A stretch of 64,000 nucleotides of DNA from Algoriphagus iocasae (GCF_014206875.1 NZ_JACIJO010000002.1:1103910-1167909), one strand, 5' to 3'; shown: positions 16,662-25,951, counted from the first letter of the stretch. Notes: a model not told the origin generated them from the sequence alone. Numbers and translations are program-made.

Positions 16662-17243
16662 TCAGAATTTTATTTGGTTCAAAAACTGAATTAATGCCCG
16701 GACAGCTTTTCCTCGATGACTTATTTTATTTTTCTCATCCATCGTCAGCTCTGCAAATGTTTTGGAATATCCATCTGGAGTGAAAACCGGATCATAACCA
16801 AATCCTGCATTTCCAATTCGCTCTGTCCCGATTTTACCTTCTGCAATACCTTCAAACTTGTATTTTTCATCCCCGATCAGCAATGCAATGACCGTTTTGA
16901 AACGAGCGGTTCGATTTGATGAGGTTCCAAGGTTTTTTAAAAGTTTATCAATATTTCTCTCGTCGCTTCTAGGTTCTCCAGCATACCGACCGGAATAAAC
17001 ACCTGGTTCTCCCTCTAAAGCATCCACTTCTAGACCTGTATCATCGGCGAAGCAGTCTACTCCATAATGATCTTTTACATATTGGGCCTTTTGAAAAGCA
17101 TTATGCTCCAGTGTGTCTCCAGTTTCTGGAAGTTCCTCATGGCATCCGATTTCCTGAAGGGAAACAATTTCAACTCCCTTTCCCAAAGCAGCCTTTACTT
17201 CCTCTATTTTCTTTTTATTATTCGTTGCGAAACAGATTTTCAT
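16662..17243 (-). CDS. rdgB: XTP/dITP diphosphatase (RdgB/HAM1 family)
   Basis: A 193-residue house-cleaning pyrophosphatase that removes dITP, XTP and ITP from the nucleotide pool. The N-terminal ICFATNNKKKIEEVK motif binds the triphosphate. ETGDTLEHNAFQKA, FADDTGLEVDALEGEPGVYSGRYAG and GFGYDPVFTPDGYSKTFAEL are the conserved substrate- and metal-binding blocks, and KNKISHRGKA closes the active site. All key residues are present. The -7 element TATTTTTG ends 4 nt before the ATG. Confidence 0.95.
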   Translation of the reverse strand: MKICFATNNKKKIEEVKAALGKGVEIVSLQEIGCHEELPETGDTLEHNAFQKAQYVKDHYGVDCFADDTGLEVDALEGEPGVYSGRYAGEPRSDERNIDKLLKNLGTSSNRTARFKTVIALLIGDEKYKFEGIAEGKIGTERIGNAGFGYDPVFTPDGYSKTFAELTMDEKNKISHRGKAVRALIQFLNQIKF

Positions 17244-17247
17244 AGAT

Positions 17248-17255
17248 CAAAAATA
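17248..17255 (-). promoter_or_regulatory. -7 promoter element for rdgB
   Basis: TATTTTTG on the minus strand, followed by ATCT and the ATG at 17243. A TTTG at 17280-17283 could be the -33 element with a rather long 24-nt spacer. Confidence 0.55.
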
Positions 17256-17388
17256 AGAGTTGGATGGAAAGGAAACTACCAAAAGCAGGAGATAAGCTTC
17301 CCTTCAAGTTAAATTTTTGAAAAGCTTCTCGATTGAAGGGTATAAAAAAAATGAAAGCTTTAATTTCGAGGACATCTTTTAATAGAGT

Positions 17389-17952
17389 ATGAAAAAAATT
17401 ACTGTTTACTGTGGATCTCGAAAAGGAGAAAGTCCTGCGTATGAAGCGGGTGTTAGATCCTTGGCGATAGAGATGATAAAGAGGGATCATTCCTTGGTGT
17501 ATGGAGCTGGACGAGTTGGTCTGATGGGAGTAATTGCTGACGAAATGTTAGCTGCAGGAAAGGAAGTGATTGGAATTATTCCCCAAAAATTGGTTGATCG
17601 TGAAGTCGCACACAAAGGTTGCACAGACTTGGTGATTGTGGAAACGATGCGGGATAGAAAATGGCTGATGGCAGAAAAGGGTGATGGTTTTATTGCAATG
17701 CCAGGAGGAATTGGGACACTAGAGGAGCTTTTTGAAATCATGACATTGAATCAACTCCATTACATCCAAAAACCATTGGCACTTTTTAATGTGAATGGCT
17801 ACTACGATAAGCTTGTGGATTTTCTAAACCATGCGAAAGAAGAGGGATTTCTGTATTCGGTATTGGATGAATCATTGATTGTTTCGGATGATCCTGTTGA
17901 GATTCTTGATAAAATGGCCGCCTTTCGTCCAAAAGCCACTCCAGACTGGTAA
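17389..17952 (+). CDS. LOG-family protein (TIGR00730-type nucleotide phosphoribohydrolase)
   Basis: A 187-residue Rossmann-like protein of the 'Lonely Guy' family. Members hydrolyse nucleoside 5'-monophosphates, including cytokinin ribotides, to free base and ribose 5-phosphate. The N-terminal VYCGSRKGESPAY, the nucleotide-binding DRKWLMAEKGDGFIAMPGGIGTLEE (which contains the PGGxGTxxE signature) and the catalytic Arg/Glu are visible. Whether it makes a cytokinin-like base or simply recycles AMP is unknown. Divergent from rdgB. Confidence 0.88.
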   Translation: MKKITVYCGSRKGESPAYEAGVRSLAIEMIKRDHSLVYGAGRVGLMGVIADEMLAAGKEVIGIIPQKLVDREVAHKGCTDLVIVETMRDRKWLMAEKGDGFIAMPGGIGTLEELFEIMTLNQLHYIQKPLALFNVNGYYDKLVDFLNHAKEEGFLYSVLDESLIVSDDPVEILDKMAAFRPKATPDW

Positions 17953-18035
17953 AAATGATCCTAATCTGCTTTATCATGGCAGTATGAAATCAAACAATTA
18001 GGATTATTTAAAATCATCCTAAAAATTAAATTTCT

Positions 18036-18043
18036 TATTTTTG
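18036..18043 (+). promoter_or_regulatory. -7 promoter element for the hypothetical gene at 18062
   Basis: TATTTTTG matches TAnnTTTG and lies 18 nt before the ATG at 18062. It also argues against the TTG at 18041 as the start, since that codon lies inside the element. Confidence 0.45.
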
Positions 18044-18061
18044 CGCAGCAACGAAGCAAAA

Positions 18062-18565
18062 ATGATCCAAAAGCTATTTCCATTAGATAAAAATTACATA
18101 CTTCGTCAAGCTCAGTCTGAGCTCGAGGAGGAATTGATCGATCGGATGGTTTTTGAATTGAAGCGTTCCTATACACTTTTATATAATCCATTGCGATTGA
18201 TGGATCAGACATTTATTCAGATCCTGGATACTTTTACTTTTCCCAGAGAAAGAGCCAAATTGATTTACAGACAGCTTTGCGGGATCTACCGCTATAAGCA
18301 TGGGGACAATCAATTGGAAATGCTTTTTGATGGCAGAACCCATTTGGACAAGTTTAAAGAGGATTGGTCTGCAGCTTTGGTTTCGTATGTGCAGGAACTC
18401 GGCATCTATGAGCAATATGTGAAGACCATGCTTCGAATGACTTTGTTATTTGATACAGAATCAAGAGCAGAGTGGGCAGAAAATCACTGCAAGGCCTTCA
18501 TCAATCAATATTTTGAGTTGAAAGTGGTGAAAAGACATGGTGAGCTGAAACTCAAAGTAGGATAA
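18062..18565 (+). CDS. Hypothetical helical protein
   Basis: A 167-residue soluble protein, rich in charged and aromatic residues and predicted mostly helical, with no signal peptide or TM segment. Characteristic stretches are LEEELIDRMVFELKRSY, FTFPRERAKLIYRQLCGIYRYKHGDN and DTESRAEWAENHCKAFINQYF. No family motif is recognised. The start at ATG 18062 is preferred over the TTG at 18041, because the latter overlaps the -7 element. A strong terminator follows, so it is a single-gene unit convergent with gnd. Confidence 0.7.
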   Translation: MIQKLFPLDKNYILRQAQSELEEELIDRMVFELKRSYTLLYNPLRLMDQTFIQILDTFTFPRERAKLIYRQLCGIYRYKHGDNQLEMLFDGRTHLDKFKEDWSAALVSYVQELGIYEQYVKTMLRMTLLFDTESRAEWAENHCKAFINQYFELKVVKRHGELKLKVG

Positions 18566-18596
18566 ACCGAAAAATTCAAAATCTCTATATAAAACA

Positions 18597-18632
18597 AAAG
18601 CTCGTTGAAATCATCAACGAGCTTTTGTTTTT
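18597..18632 (+). terminator. Strong terminator after the hypothetical gene at 18062
   Basis: AAAAGCTCGTTGA (18597-18609) pairs perfectly with TCAACGAGCTTTT (18613-18625) across a 3-nt loop, then GTTTTTTGG. It may also stop gnd transcripts from the other side. Confidence 0.85.
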
Positions 18633-18634
18633 TG

Positions 18635-18674
18635 GTAATCAGTAAACTGCCTACTGAGACTGATTACTGATTAC
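18635..18674. repeat. Short inverted repeat ahead of the gnd stop
   Basis: GTAATCAGTA (18635-18644) is the exact inverse of TACTGATTAC (18665-18674). The right arm also contains a direct GATTACTGATTACTG repeat. It sits between the terminator at 18597 and the gnd stop codon at 18677, so it may serve as the gnd 3' hairpin. Confidence 0.5.
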
Positions 18675-18676
18675 TG

Positions 18677-20089
18677 TTATTTCCCCCATTCGGTATGGAA
18701 AATTCCTTCACGATCTGTTCTCTCATAAGTATGAGATCCAAAATGATCCCTTTGTGCTTGGATCAAATTAAGAGGGAGTTTTGTGGAAGTGTAGGCATCG
18801 AAGTAACTCAAGGCGCTGGAAAGTCCCGGAACTGGGATTCCTGACTTTGCAGCGAAAGCTACCACTTCTCTTACCGCAGGAAGAGTTCCCTGAACTTTAG
18901 AAACAAAAGAAGGAGAAAGCAATAAATTAGGAAGATCATTATCAGCTTCAAAAGCATCCGAGATATCTGCCAAAAGCCCTGCACGAATGATACATCCTGC
19001 TCTCCAAATCTTGGCGATGGTCGCCATATTTAAATCATATCCATAATCTTTGGAAGCATAGCTCAGCTGATGCAATCCTTGAGCATAAGCAATAATAAAA
19101 GAGAAATAAAGTGCTTGTTCCGCTTGGGCGATCAATTCTTCTTTTGCAATATGAGGTACTTCCGGTCTTGAGTATAATTCATCTGCTTGCACCCTTTCAT
19201 CTTTCAAAGCTGAGATTTCACGCATACTCACGGCCATGTCGATTGTCGGAACAGGAATTCCCAAGTCCATCGCATTCTGAGAAGTCCACTTTCCAGTGCC
19301 TTTTTGCTTTGCCTTGTCTAGAATCATATCTACCAAATCGGCTGATGTCAAATCATCTTTTTGCGTGAAAATCTCCGCAGTAATTTCTACCAAAAAGGAT
19401 TGTAATCGTCCGTTATTCCAAGAAGCATATACCTGATTAAGTTCTTCATTGCTCAGATCGCAAGACTTTTTCAACAAATCATAAATCTCAGAAGTCAGTT
19501 GCATCATGGCATATTCGATTCCATTATGAACCATCTTCACATAATTACCTGCTGACTTTGGACCCAAATACGCTACGCAAGGCTCTCCTTTATATTTAGC
19601 AGAAACCGCTTCAAAAATTGGTTTTACATGTTCGTAAGCTTCTTTGTCCCCGCCAGGCATGATGCTTGGGCCTTTTCTGGCGCCTTCAGCTCCACCTGAA
19701 ACTCCTGAACCGAAAAAGTGAATTCCCTTTTCTTTCAAATATGCTTCACGTCGATCCGTATCAGTAAAAAATGAATTTCCTCCATCTATGATGATATCGT
19801 CTTTGTCAAGATAAGGTAGAAGACTATCAATTGCCTGATCCACAATTTTTCCGGCAGGAACCAATAACATGATTTTCCTTGGAGTGCTAAGTGCCTGAAC
19901 AAAAGTGTTGATGTCAGTAGAGGCACTTACTTTAGAAAGATCGCCACCTTCTGTTTTTAAGGCTTCTACTTTTTCAGAATCTAAATCGTAACCAAATGCT
20001 TTGAAATTATTATCAGCGACATTCAAAATAAAATTTCTGCCCATTACCCCAAGACCTACCAGGCCAAAATCGTAGTCTTTATAATCCAT
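18677..20089 (-). CDS. gnd: 6-phosphogluconate dehydrogenase (NADP-dependent, decarboxylating)
   Basis: A 470-residue enzyme that oxidises and decarboxylates 6-phosphogluconate to ribulose 5-phosphate and NADPH. The N-terminal Rossmann motif is GLVGLGVMGRNFILN. Family blocks IIDGGNSFFTDTDRR, SGGAEGARKGPSIMPGG, the catalytic Lys in YVKMVHNGIEYAMMQ and C-terminal TDREGIFHTEWGK are present. Length matches the long (E. coli-type) form. It is divergently arranged with zwf-pgl, so the whole oxidative pentose phosphate branch is gathered here. Confidence 0.97.
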   Translation of the reverse strand: MDYKDYDFGLVGLGVMGRNFILNVADNNFKAFGYDLDSEKVEALKTEGGDLSKVSASTDINTFVQALSTPRKIMLLVPAGKIVDQAIDSLLPYLDKDDIIIDGGNSFFTDTDRREAYLKEKGIHFFGSGVSGGAEGARKGPSIMPGGDKEAYEHVKPIFEAVSAKYKGEPCVAYLGPKSAGNYVKMVHNGIEYAMMQLTSEIYDLLKKSCDLSNEELNQVYASWNNGRLQSFLVEITAEIFTQKDDLTSADLVDMILDKAKQKGTGKWTSQNAMDLGIPVPTIDMAVSMREISALKDERVQADELYSRPEVPHIAKEELIAQAEQALYFSFIIAYAQGLHQLSYASKDYGYDLNMATIAKIWRAGCIIRAGLLADISDAFEADNDLPNLLLSPSFVSKVQGTLPAVREVVAFAAKSGIPVPGLSSALSYFDAYTSTKLPLNLIQAQRDHFGSHTYERTDREGIFHTEWGK

Positions 20090-20160
20090 CTTTTTCTGTT
20101 TTTCTTAAAATTACCTAGGCAATCATTTTTGGTTCCTATGCTTATTAAAACAAATAAGCC

Positions 20161-20190
20161 TTAATTTTGCGACTGCAAAGCAAAATTAAA
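20161..20190. promoter_or_regulatory. Dyad with divergent -7 elements in the gnd-zwf intergenic region
   Basis: The 313-nt divergent gap 20090-20402 holds TTAATTTTGC (20161-20170) and its inverse GCAAAATTAA (20180-20189) around a 9-nt centre. Each arm carries a perfect TAnnTTTG element, one per strand (20162-20169 forward, 20181-20188 reverse). The reverse element would give gnd a leader of about 85 nt. No good -33 boxes were found, so promoter function is tentative; the dyad could equally be an operator. Confidence 0.4.
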
Positions 20191-20346
20191 TTAAAGTGGC
20201 AATTGTTCACTTTTTTATGCAAATCAATTAACCCTAATTCTGAAATTTGACTCAAACGGTTTCAAACTTCTCAATGAAAATCCGGAGTATTTTAAAAACA
20301 TTCAGGAAGTAGCCCGGAAAATGAACCTGTTTCTTCAAAAAAACAT

Positions 20347-20374
20347 TTTGTGATTCCCAGCTTCGATAAATTTG
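20347..20374 (+). promoter_or_regulatory. Candidate promoter of zwf-pgl
   Basis: TTTG at 20347-20350 and TAAATTTG at 20367-20374 match the -33 and -7 elements, with a slightly short 16-nt spacer. The ATG of zwf lies 28 nt after the -7 element. Confidence 0.45.
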
Positions 20375-20402
20375 TTGAAGAGCTGAAAATATCGACTTAC
20401 GC

Positions 20403-21929
20403 ATGAAAAAAACTTTAAATCAGATGCTCATTATTTTTGGAGCATCTGGGGATTTAACTGCTCGTAAACTAGTTCCTGCACTTTATAATCTTTACAAAGG
20501 AAAACACCTTCCTGAAAATTTTGTGGTGCTCGGCGCTAGTAGAAGTGATATGTCAGATGAGGCTTTCCGCCGTAAGGTGGTTCAGGAAAGTGAGTTTTTA
20601 GAAAAAAAGATCAGCAAGGAAGAAGCTTCTTATATTAAAACCTTTGCTGATAAACTTTTTTATCAAGATCTAGGCGAAAACTATGACAGCGATTACTCGG
20701 CTTTAGCGAAAAGGATTGCTGAACTAAATAAGGATCATGGCTGTGAGGAAAATTACATTTTCTACCTCTCCACTCCTCCGAGTTTGTATGAAGTCATTGC
20801 CAAGAACCTTTGTGAAGCTGGTTTGACGACGGAAGAAAATGGTTGGAAGAGAATTATCGTGGAGAAGCCTTTTGGCTACAGTCTGGAAACGGCTAAGGAA
20901 CTGAATGAAGGACTTCATAAATATTTCAATGAGCCGCAGGTTTACAGAATAGATCATTATCTAGGAAAGGAAACGGTTCAGAATTTATTGGTGACACGTT
21001 TTTCCAATTCGATTTTTGAACCTACTTGGAACAGAAGATACATTCATCATGTAGAAATCACCAATGCGGAAACCGTCGGTGTAGAGAAGCGTGGAGGATA
21101 TTACGATAAGTCTGGTGCACTTCGGGATATGTTCCAAAGTCATTTGCTTCAGGTTCTTTCATTGATTGTAATGGAACCACCGATCAATTCCAGCGCTGAG
21201 GAAATCCGTGATGAAAAAGTCAAAGCTTTGAAATCATTGCGCTTGATGACTGACCCGGAGGTTTTGGCAACGCATACTATGAAAGGCCAGTATGTTGCTT
21301 CCACGATCAATGGAAAAAAAGTCAAAGGCTATCGTGAAGAAGAAGGTGTAGATCCTGATTCTAAAACGGAAACCTTTGCGGCCATCAAATTCTTTGTGGA
21401 TAACTGGAGATGGAAAGATGTGCCTTTCTACGTGAGAACTGCGAAATACATGCCGACAAAAGTTACTGAGGTGGTGATCCATTTCAAATCTCCGGCACAT
21501 GAAGTCTTCAAAAGTCATGATGCATACCAAAAAGACAATAAACTTATCATTCGAATTCAACCAGATGAAGGGATTTTGATCAAGTTTGGTGTGAAAGTGC
21601 CAGGTCTTGGTTTTAATGTGGAGCAGGCAAATCTTGACTTTTACTATTCTGACTTAGATTCCGCCCAAGTGATGGACGCATACGAAAGGTTGCTTTTAGA
21701 TGCAATGCAAGGCGATGCAACACTTTATGCGAGAGCAGATGAAGTGGAAGCAGCTTGGAAATTTGTTGATCCAATTTTGAAATATTGGGAGAATGAAGAT
21801 GTTCCAACCTACGGTTATGCTGCCGGAACTTGGGGGCCTAGAAACTCCGATGAAATGTTTGAAGGACATTTTGGTTGGAGAAATCCAGGCAAACGTCTGA
21901 CTGACGAAACTGGTTTCTGTATTCTTTAA
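20403..21929 (+). CDS. zwf: Glucose-6-phosphate 1-dehydrogenase
   Basis: A 508-residue enzyme that oxidises glucose 6-phosphate to 6-phosphogluconolactone with NADP. The cofactor motif IIFGASGDLTARKLVPALYNL, the EKPFGYSLETAKELN block and the substrate/catalytic motif RIDHYLGKETVQNLL are all intact. The C-terminal beta+alpha domain is complete (NPGKRLTDETGFCIL). It is followed after 47 nt by pgl, which performs the next step, so the two form an operon, with gnd divergent. Confidence 0.97.
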   Translation: MKKTLNQMLIIFGASGDLTARKLVPALYNLYKGKHLPENFVVLGASRSDMSDEAFRRKVVQESEFLEKKISKEEASYIKTFADKLFYQDLGENYDSDYSALAKRIAELNKDHGCEENYIFYLSTPPSLYEVIAKNLCEAGLTTEENGWKRIIVEKPFGYSLETAKELNEGLHKYFNEPQVYRIDHYLGKETVQNLLVTRFSNSIFEPTWNRRYIHHVEITNAETVGVEKRGGYYDKSGALRDMFQSHLLQVLSLIVMEPPINSSAEEIRDEKVKALKSLRLMTDPEVLATHTMKGQYVASTINGKKVKGYREEEGVDPDSKTETFAAIKFFVDNWRWKDVPFYVRTAKYMPTKVTEVVIHFKSPAHEVFKSHDAYQKDNKLIIRIQPDEGILIKFGVKVPGLGFNVEQANLDFYYSDLDSAQVMDAYERLLLDAMQGDATLYARADEVEAAWKFVDPILKYWENEDVPTYGYAAGTWGPRNSDEMFEGHFGWRNPGKRLTDETGFCIL

Positions 21930-21976
21930 TACTTTCTTTCCTAATTCCATTTCCTTTAACTTCTAACCAATAAAAA

Positions 21977-22690
21977 ATGAACGTCATCGTATCCAGCTCT
22001 AAGGAAAGTCTTGCAGAAGAATTTGCCTATCAATTAAAAGAAATGTCTGACACGGGTGAAAAAATCCATGTGGCACTTTCCGGAGGCAGTACTCCCAAAG
22101 CAATTTTTGATTACATCGCTGAGGAGTTGGGAGAAGATATTCTATGGGATAACATTAATTTCTATTGGGGTGATGAACGATGCGTTCCGCCTACTGATTC
22201 AGAAAGTAATTACAAGATGACTGTGGATCATTTGCTTTCTAAAATCGATATGCCTGAAGAAAATATCTTTAGAGTAATCGGTGAAAATGATCCTGAGGAA
22301 GAAGCAATCCGATACAGCCAAGTGTTGGAGGAAGAACTTCCTATTGTCAATGGAATTCCTCAGTTTGATTTGGTAATGTTAGGCCTAGGTGATGATGGTC
22401 ATACTGTTTCTATATTTCCTTATAATATCAAATTATGGGATGCAAAAGAAAACTGCGTCGTAGCAGTACACCCTGATTCAGGTCAGAAAAGAGTGACAAT
22501 CACTGGTAAAGTTGTAAACAACGCCAAGTCAGTTGCCTTTTTGGTGACGGGTGCAAACAAAGCAGAGAAAGTACACGAGATCGTCATGCTGGAAGGAGAT
22601 TATGAGAAGTATCCAGCTTCTTTGGTCAAGCCTGAAAGTGAAGATTTAACTTGGTTTTTGGATCAGGATGCGGCAAAGCTTTTGGGTTGA
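21977..22690 (+). CDS. pgl: 6-phosphogluconolactonase
   Basis: A 237-residue DevB/Pgl-type enzyme that hydrolyses 6-phosphogluconolactone to 6-phosphogluconate. The signature blocks are VALSGGSTPKAIFDYI, FYWGDERCVPPTDSESNY and LVMLGLGDDGHTVSIFP, which carry the phosphate-binding and catalytic His residues of the family. Second gene of the zwf-pgl unit, with a strong terminator 27 nt after its stop. Confidence 0.94.
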   Translation: MNVIVSSSKESLAEEFAYQLKEMSDTGEKIHVALSGGSTPKAIFDYIAEELGEDILWDNINFYWGDERCVPPTDSESNYKMTVDHLLSKIDMPEENIFRVIGENDPEEEAIRYSQVLEEELPIVNGIPQFDLVMLGLGDDGHTVSIFPYNIKLWDAKENCVVAVHPDSGQKRVTITGKVVNNAKSVAFLVTGANKAEKVHEIVMLEGDYEKYPASLVKPESEDLTWFLDQDAAKLLG

Positions 22691-22717
22691 AAAAATCGAT
22701 CGAGATATATTAAATAG

Positions 22718-22756
22718 AAACGGAGTTGAGATTGTCTCAACTCCGTTTTGTTTTTA
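22718..22756 (+). terminator. Bidirectional terminator between pgl and ruvB
   Basis: AAACGGAGTTGAGA (22718-22731) pairs perfectly with TCTCAACTCCGTTT (22735-22748) around TTG, then TGTTTTTAT. The A-rich upstream flank gives a weaker U-tract for ruvB on the other strand. Confidence 0.85.
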
Positions 22757-22778
22757 TACTTTTTCGAAAGTCGATTTA

Positions 22779-23810
22779 TTACAAATCGAATAGACTTCCA
22801 GTTCCTTGACTCGGTTTGATATTAAGATGCTTGTAAGCTAGCTCCGTTGCCATTCTTCCTCTTGCAGTTCTCTTTAGATAACCTTCCTGAATCAAAAACG
22901 GCTCATACACTTCTTCAATAGTTTCTGCTTCTTCACCACAAGCTGTGGCGATGGTGCTGAGCCCAACTGGTCCTCCTTTAAACTTTTCAATAATTGTCAT
23001 CAGGATTCTGTTGTCCATTTCATCCAGTCCATTCATGTCCACGTCTAGTGCATCCAAGGCTATTTTTGAAATTTCTAAAGTGATGGTTCCGTTCCCTTTA
23101 ACCTCAGCAAAATCTCTTGTTCTTCTCAGTAACATGTTGGCGATTCTAGGTGTTCCGCGACTTCGACGGGCAATTTCATAAGCAGCAACTTCATCGATTG
23201 GCGTTTGTAGGATACCTGCAGATCTACTAACTATATCTGTTAATAATTTTGCGTCGTAGTATTCCAGCCTGGAATTGATGCCAAATCGAGCCCGAAGTGG
23301 AGAAGTCAATAAACCGGATCGTGTCGTAGCGCCGATCAAAGTAAAAGGACTTAGAGAAATCTGTACAGATCTGGCGTTAGGTCCCGAATCCAGCATGATG
23401 TCGATTCGGAAATCCTCCATTGCAGAATAAAGGTATTCTTCCACGATGGGATTCAGTCTGTGGATTTCGTCAATGAAAAGTACATCTCCCTCTTCCAGAT
23501 TTGTTAAAAGCCCTGCTAAATCGGAGGGTTTGTCCAAGACCGGTCCGGAAGTGATTTTTATTCCAGTTTGTAACTCATTGGCAATAATATGACTCAAAGT
23601 AGTTTTGCCAAGTCCAGGAGGGCCATGTAATAAAACATGATCTAAAGGTTCATTTCTGCGCTTTGCCGCCAAAACAAAAACTCTCAGGTTTTCCACAATT
23701 TTGAACTGCCCGGTAAAGTCCTCAAAGCTCAGCGGTCGCAAAGCTTTTTCAAATTCCTTATCCTTTGAGCTCAAATGCTCTTCATCTCCTGTCAGATAAT
23801 CTTCTCTCAT
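22779..23810 (-). CDS. ruvB: Holliday junction branch migration helicase RuvB
   Basis: A 343-residue AAA+ ATPase that drives branch migration with RuvA. Walker A is [14 protein letters not shown], Walker B is [12 protein letters not shown], sensor 1 lies in [21 protein letters not shown] together with the arginine finger, and the winged-helix C-terminus contains [21 protein letters not shown]. All motifs are intact and the length is normal. Single gene, convergent with pgl. Confidence 0.97.
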   Translation of the reverse strand: MREDYLTGDEEHLSSKDKEFEKALRPLSFEDFTGQFKIVENLRVFVLAAKRRNEPLDHVLLHGPPGLGKTTLSHIIANELQTGIKITSGPVLDKPSDLAGLLTNLEEGDVLFIDEIHRLNPIVEEYLYSAMEDFRIDIMLDSGPNARSVQISLSPFTLIGATTRSGLLTSPLRARFGINSRLEYYDAKLLTDIVSRSAGILQTPIDEVAAYEIARRSRGTPRIANMLLRRTRDFAEVKGNGTITLEISKIALDALDVDMNGLDEMDNRILMTIIEKFKGGPVGLSTIATACGEEAETIEEVYEPFLIQEGYLKRTARGRMATELAYKHLNIKPSQGTGSLFDL

Positions 23811-23931
23811 AGTTTAGTGGTGCTCCTACAAAGATAGAAAAATACCCGTGCCAGCGAGGGGCTTTTACCAGCCATTTCAAACCTTTAAACTGAAAAATAA
23901 CTCTTAACTTCGCAGCGAAATATAGAACACT

Positions 23932-24996
23932 ATGCGTCCCAATACTCGAAAAAATATCATCTATTCCCTTGTTTTACTGGCAATGGTCATTCTGGTATAT
24001 GCTTGGAGAAACCAGAATCCAAAAACAAGCGAGCAAAAAGAGGAAATCGAAGTGAATGGAAAGTTGACTTTGTCAGGTAAGACCATGGGAACTACTTATA
24101 ACATCACCTATCTCGATGAGGAAGGTCGTGACTTCCAGCCTTCCATTGATTCCTTGTTGGTGGTTTTCAACCAAAGCCTTTCTACTTACATTCCTGATTC
24201 GGAATTAAGCCAATTCAATAACAGTGACACCTTGGATTTTGAACTTCCTTATTTGCTCCCGATACTGGAAGCAAGTAAAGATATTAATCAAAAAACAGAT
24301 GGTGCTTTTGATCCTACGGTAGGCCCATTAGTGAATATCTGGGGTTTTGGACCGACAGGTCCAGAGTTAAAGGACAGTGTCGATATTCAGAACTTGCTGA
24401 AATTGGTAGGTTTTGAAAAAGTTGATTTCGACTCCAAGCAAGTAAGAAAAAAGGTGTCAGGAATTTATCTGGATTTTAGTTCTATTGCCAAAGGTTATGG
24501 AGTGGACGTAGTCGCGGAGTTTTTAGCTTCCAAAGGAATCAATGATTATCTCGTAGAAATCGGAGGAGAATTGGTAGCCAAAGGTGTAAACGAAAGCGGG
24601 GAACTTTGGAAAGTGGGAGTAAATCGACCTGAGGAATCTTCTTCCGCTTCAGACCTGATCAGCATCATTGCGCTGCAGGATAAAGGAATGGCAACTTCCG
24701 GCAACTATAGAAATTTTTACGTGCGTGATTCAGTCAAAATTTCCCATACGATCAATCCAAAAACAGGCTATCCAATTGCTCAAAATCTTCTCAGTGCAAC
24801 TGTCGTGGCGGATGACTGCATGACAGCTGATGCTTATGCTACCGCATTGATGGTGATGGGAACAGAAAAAGCAATTGCGCTGGATTCGGCTTTGGATGAA
24901 ATTGAAGTGTTTTTGATTTTTAGTGGACCAAACGGAGAGTTTGAAACCTATGCCAGCGAATCACTTAAACCCTATCTTTCATTTGTCCAGAAATAG
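23932..24996 (+). CDS. apbE: FAD:protein FMN transferase (ApbE family), membrane-anchored
   Basis: A 354-residue periplasmic flavin transferase that covalently attaches FMN to Thr residues of Nqr/Rnf-type proteins. An N-terminal helix (about 8-26) anchors it; no lipobox Cys is seen, unlike many homologues. Family motifs are GKTMGTTYNITY, TDGAFDPTVGPLVNIWGFG, LDFSSIAKGYGVDVVAEFL, LVEIGGELVAKG, HTINPKTGYP and the metal site in DDCMTADAYATALMVMG. No Nqr or Rnf gene lies in the window, so its client is elsewhere. Confidence 0.93.
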   Translation: MRPNTRKNIIYSLVLLAMVILVYAWRNQNPKTSEQKEEIEVNGKLTLSGKTMGTTYNITYLDEEGRDFQPSIDSLLVVFNQSLSTYIPDSELSQFNNSDTLDFELPYLLPILEASKDINQKTDGAFDPTVGPLVNIWGFGPTGPELKDSVDIQNLLKLVGFEKVDFDSKQVRKKVSGIYLDFSSIAKGYGVDVVAEFLASKGINDYLVEIGGELVAKGVNESGELWKVGVNRPEESSSASDLISIIALQDKGMATSGNYRNFYVRDSVKISHTINPKTGYPIAQNLLSATVVADDCMTADAYATALMVMGTEKAIALDSALDEIEVFLIFSGPNGEFETYASESLKPYLSFVQK

Positions 24997-25068
24997 CAAA
25001 GCTTGATTGCTCTTTTCTAAATGATTTTCGAGAAGACTGATTTTAAATGCAACATTATTGAATTTTAT

Positions 25069-25076
25069 TACCTTTG
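25069..25076 (+). promoter_or_regulatory. -7 promoter element for the ZIP transporter
   Basis: TACCTTTG matches TAnnTTTG, 48 nt before the ATG at 25125. The predicted leader contains a small hairpin (GCTGG/CCAGC near 25078-25095). No clear -33 box. Confidence 0.4.
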
Positions 25077-25124
25077 CGCTGGTTATGTTTCCAGCTTTCT
25101 AAAAAAGGAAAGTAAATTTCTTGC

Positions 25125-25877
25125 ATGGGTTTAAATTTTATTCTTCTTTTTCTGACTGCTTTAGGTGCTGGTTCTTTGGTTTTTATCGCACCTAAATTCC
25201 GTGATAAGTACTTCAAGCTGGTATTAGTTTTTGCGGGTTCCTACCTTTTTTCAATTACGATTCTGCACATACTCCCCGAGTTATTCCACAGTGGATATGA
25301 AGGTGGAAGAATGGGATTATACATTCTGATTGGCTTTTTGCTTCAACAGTTATTGGAATTTTTATCAAGTGGAATTGAGCATGGGCATATACACCATCAC
25401 CATGGCGAAACAAAGTCTGGAGTGTTTACAGTCATGCTGGGACTCTTTATTCATGCGTTTTTAGAAGGCACATTACTTTCTCATGGAAGTCTGATCGAGG
25501 GAAGCACGGAAGCTTTTGGTCATGTGCATAACAGTAAAACTGTTTTGGCAGGGGTGATTTTACATAAAGGTCCTGCGGCATTCGCTTTGGCGGCTGTGTT
25601 AAGCAGCTCGATGAGCAAAAAATGGACTTTGATTCTATTGATGATTTTTGCTCTTGCCTCACCTTTAGGGATGTTTAGCAGCGCTTATTTGTTCCAAAGT
25701 GGCTTATTGGAAAAAGAGGGTGTAGGGATTCTTTTTGGCTTGGTTGCAGGTGGGTTTTTGCATATTTCAACCACCATTTTCTTTGAAAGTAGTCCACATC
25801 ACAAGTTCAATTGGAATAAATTGATCGTAAGTTTTTTGGCCGCAGGCTTAGCAATTCTTTCGGAATACTTATTCTAG
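25125..25877 (+). CDS. ZIP-family divalent metal transporter
   Basis: A 250-residue inner-membrane protein with about eight TM helices. The metal path is marked by HAFLEG in TM4 and HKGPAAFALA in TM5, the two ZIP signature helices. A cytoplasmic His-rich loop, EHGHIHHHHGE (near residue 87), follows TM3, as is typical of Zn- or Fe-transporting ZIPs. Uptake of Zn or Fe into the cytoplasm is the expected role; the ion cannot be told from sequence. It is monocistronic. Confidence 0.9.
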   Translation: MGLNFILLFLTALGAGSLVFIAPKFRDKYFKLVLVFAGSYLFSITILHILPELFHSGYEGGRMGLYILIGFLLQQLLEFLSSGIEHGHIHHHHGETKSGVFTVMLGLFIHAFLEGTLLSHGSLIEGSTEAFGHVHNSKTVLAGVILHKGPAAFALAAVLSSSMSKKWTLILLMIFALASPLGMFSSAYLFQSGLLEKEGVGILFGLVAGGFLHISTTIFFESSPHHKFNWNKLIVSFLAAGLAILSEYLF

Positions 25878-25951
25878 TAATCAAAGTTTTTCTTCATTAA
25901 GAGCTTATAGGAATTTCGGTAAAATGATCTTCTTCCGAAAGAATATCAGGT

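Noticed and set aside
17218..17490. 90-residue minus-strand open frame between rdgB and the LOG gene
   Set aside because: It overlaps the start regions of both real genes and has no protein-like features of its own.
20195..20352. 52-codon open frame upstream of zwf with a plausible protein-like C-terminal half (LNENPEYFKNIQEVARKMN)
   Set aside because: It has no in-frame start codon near its beginning, overlaps promoter-like sequence and matches nothing I recognise. A frame of this length is expected by chance.
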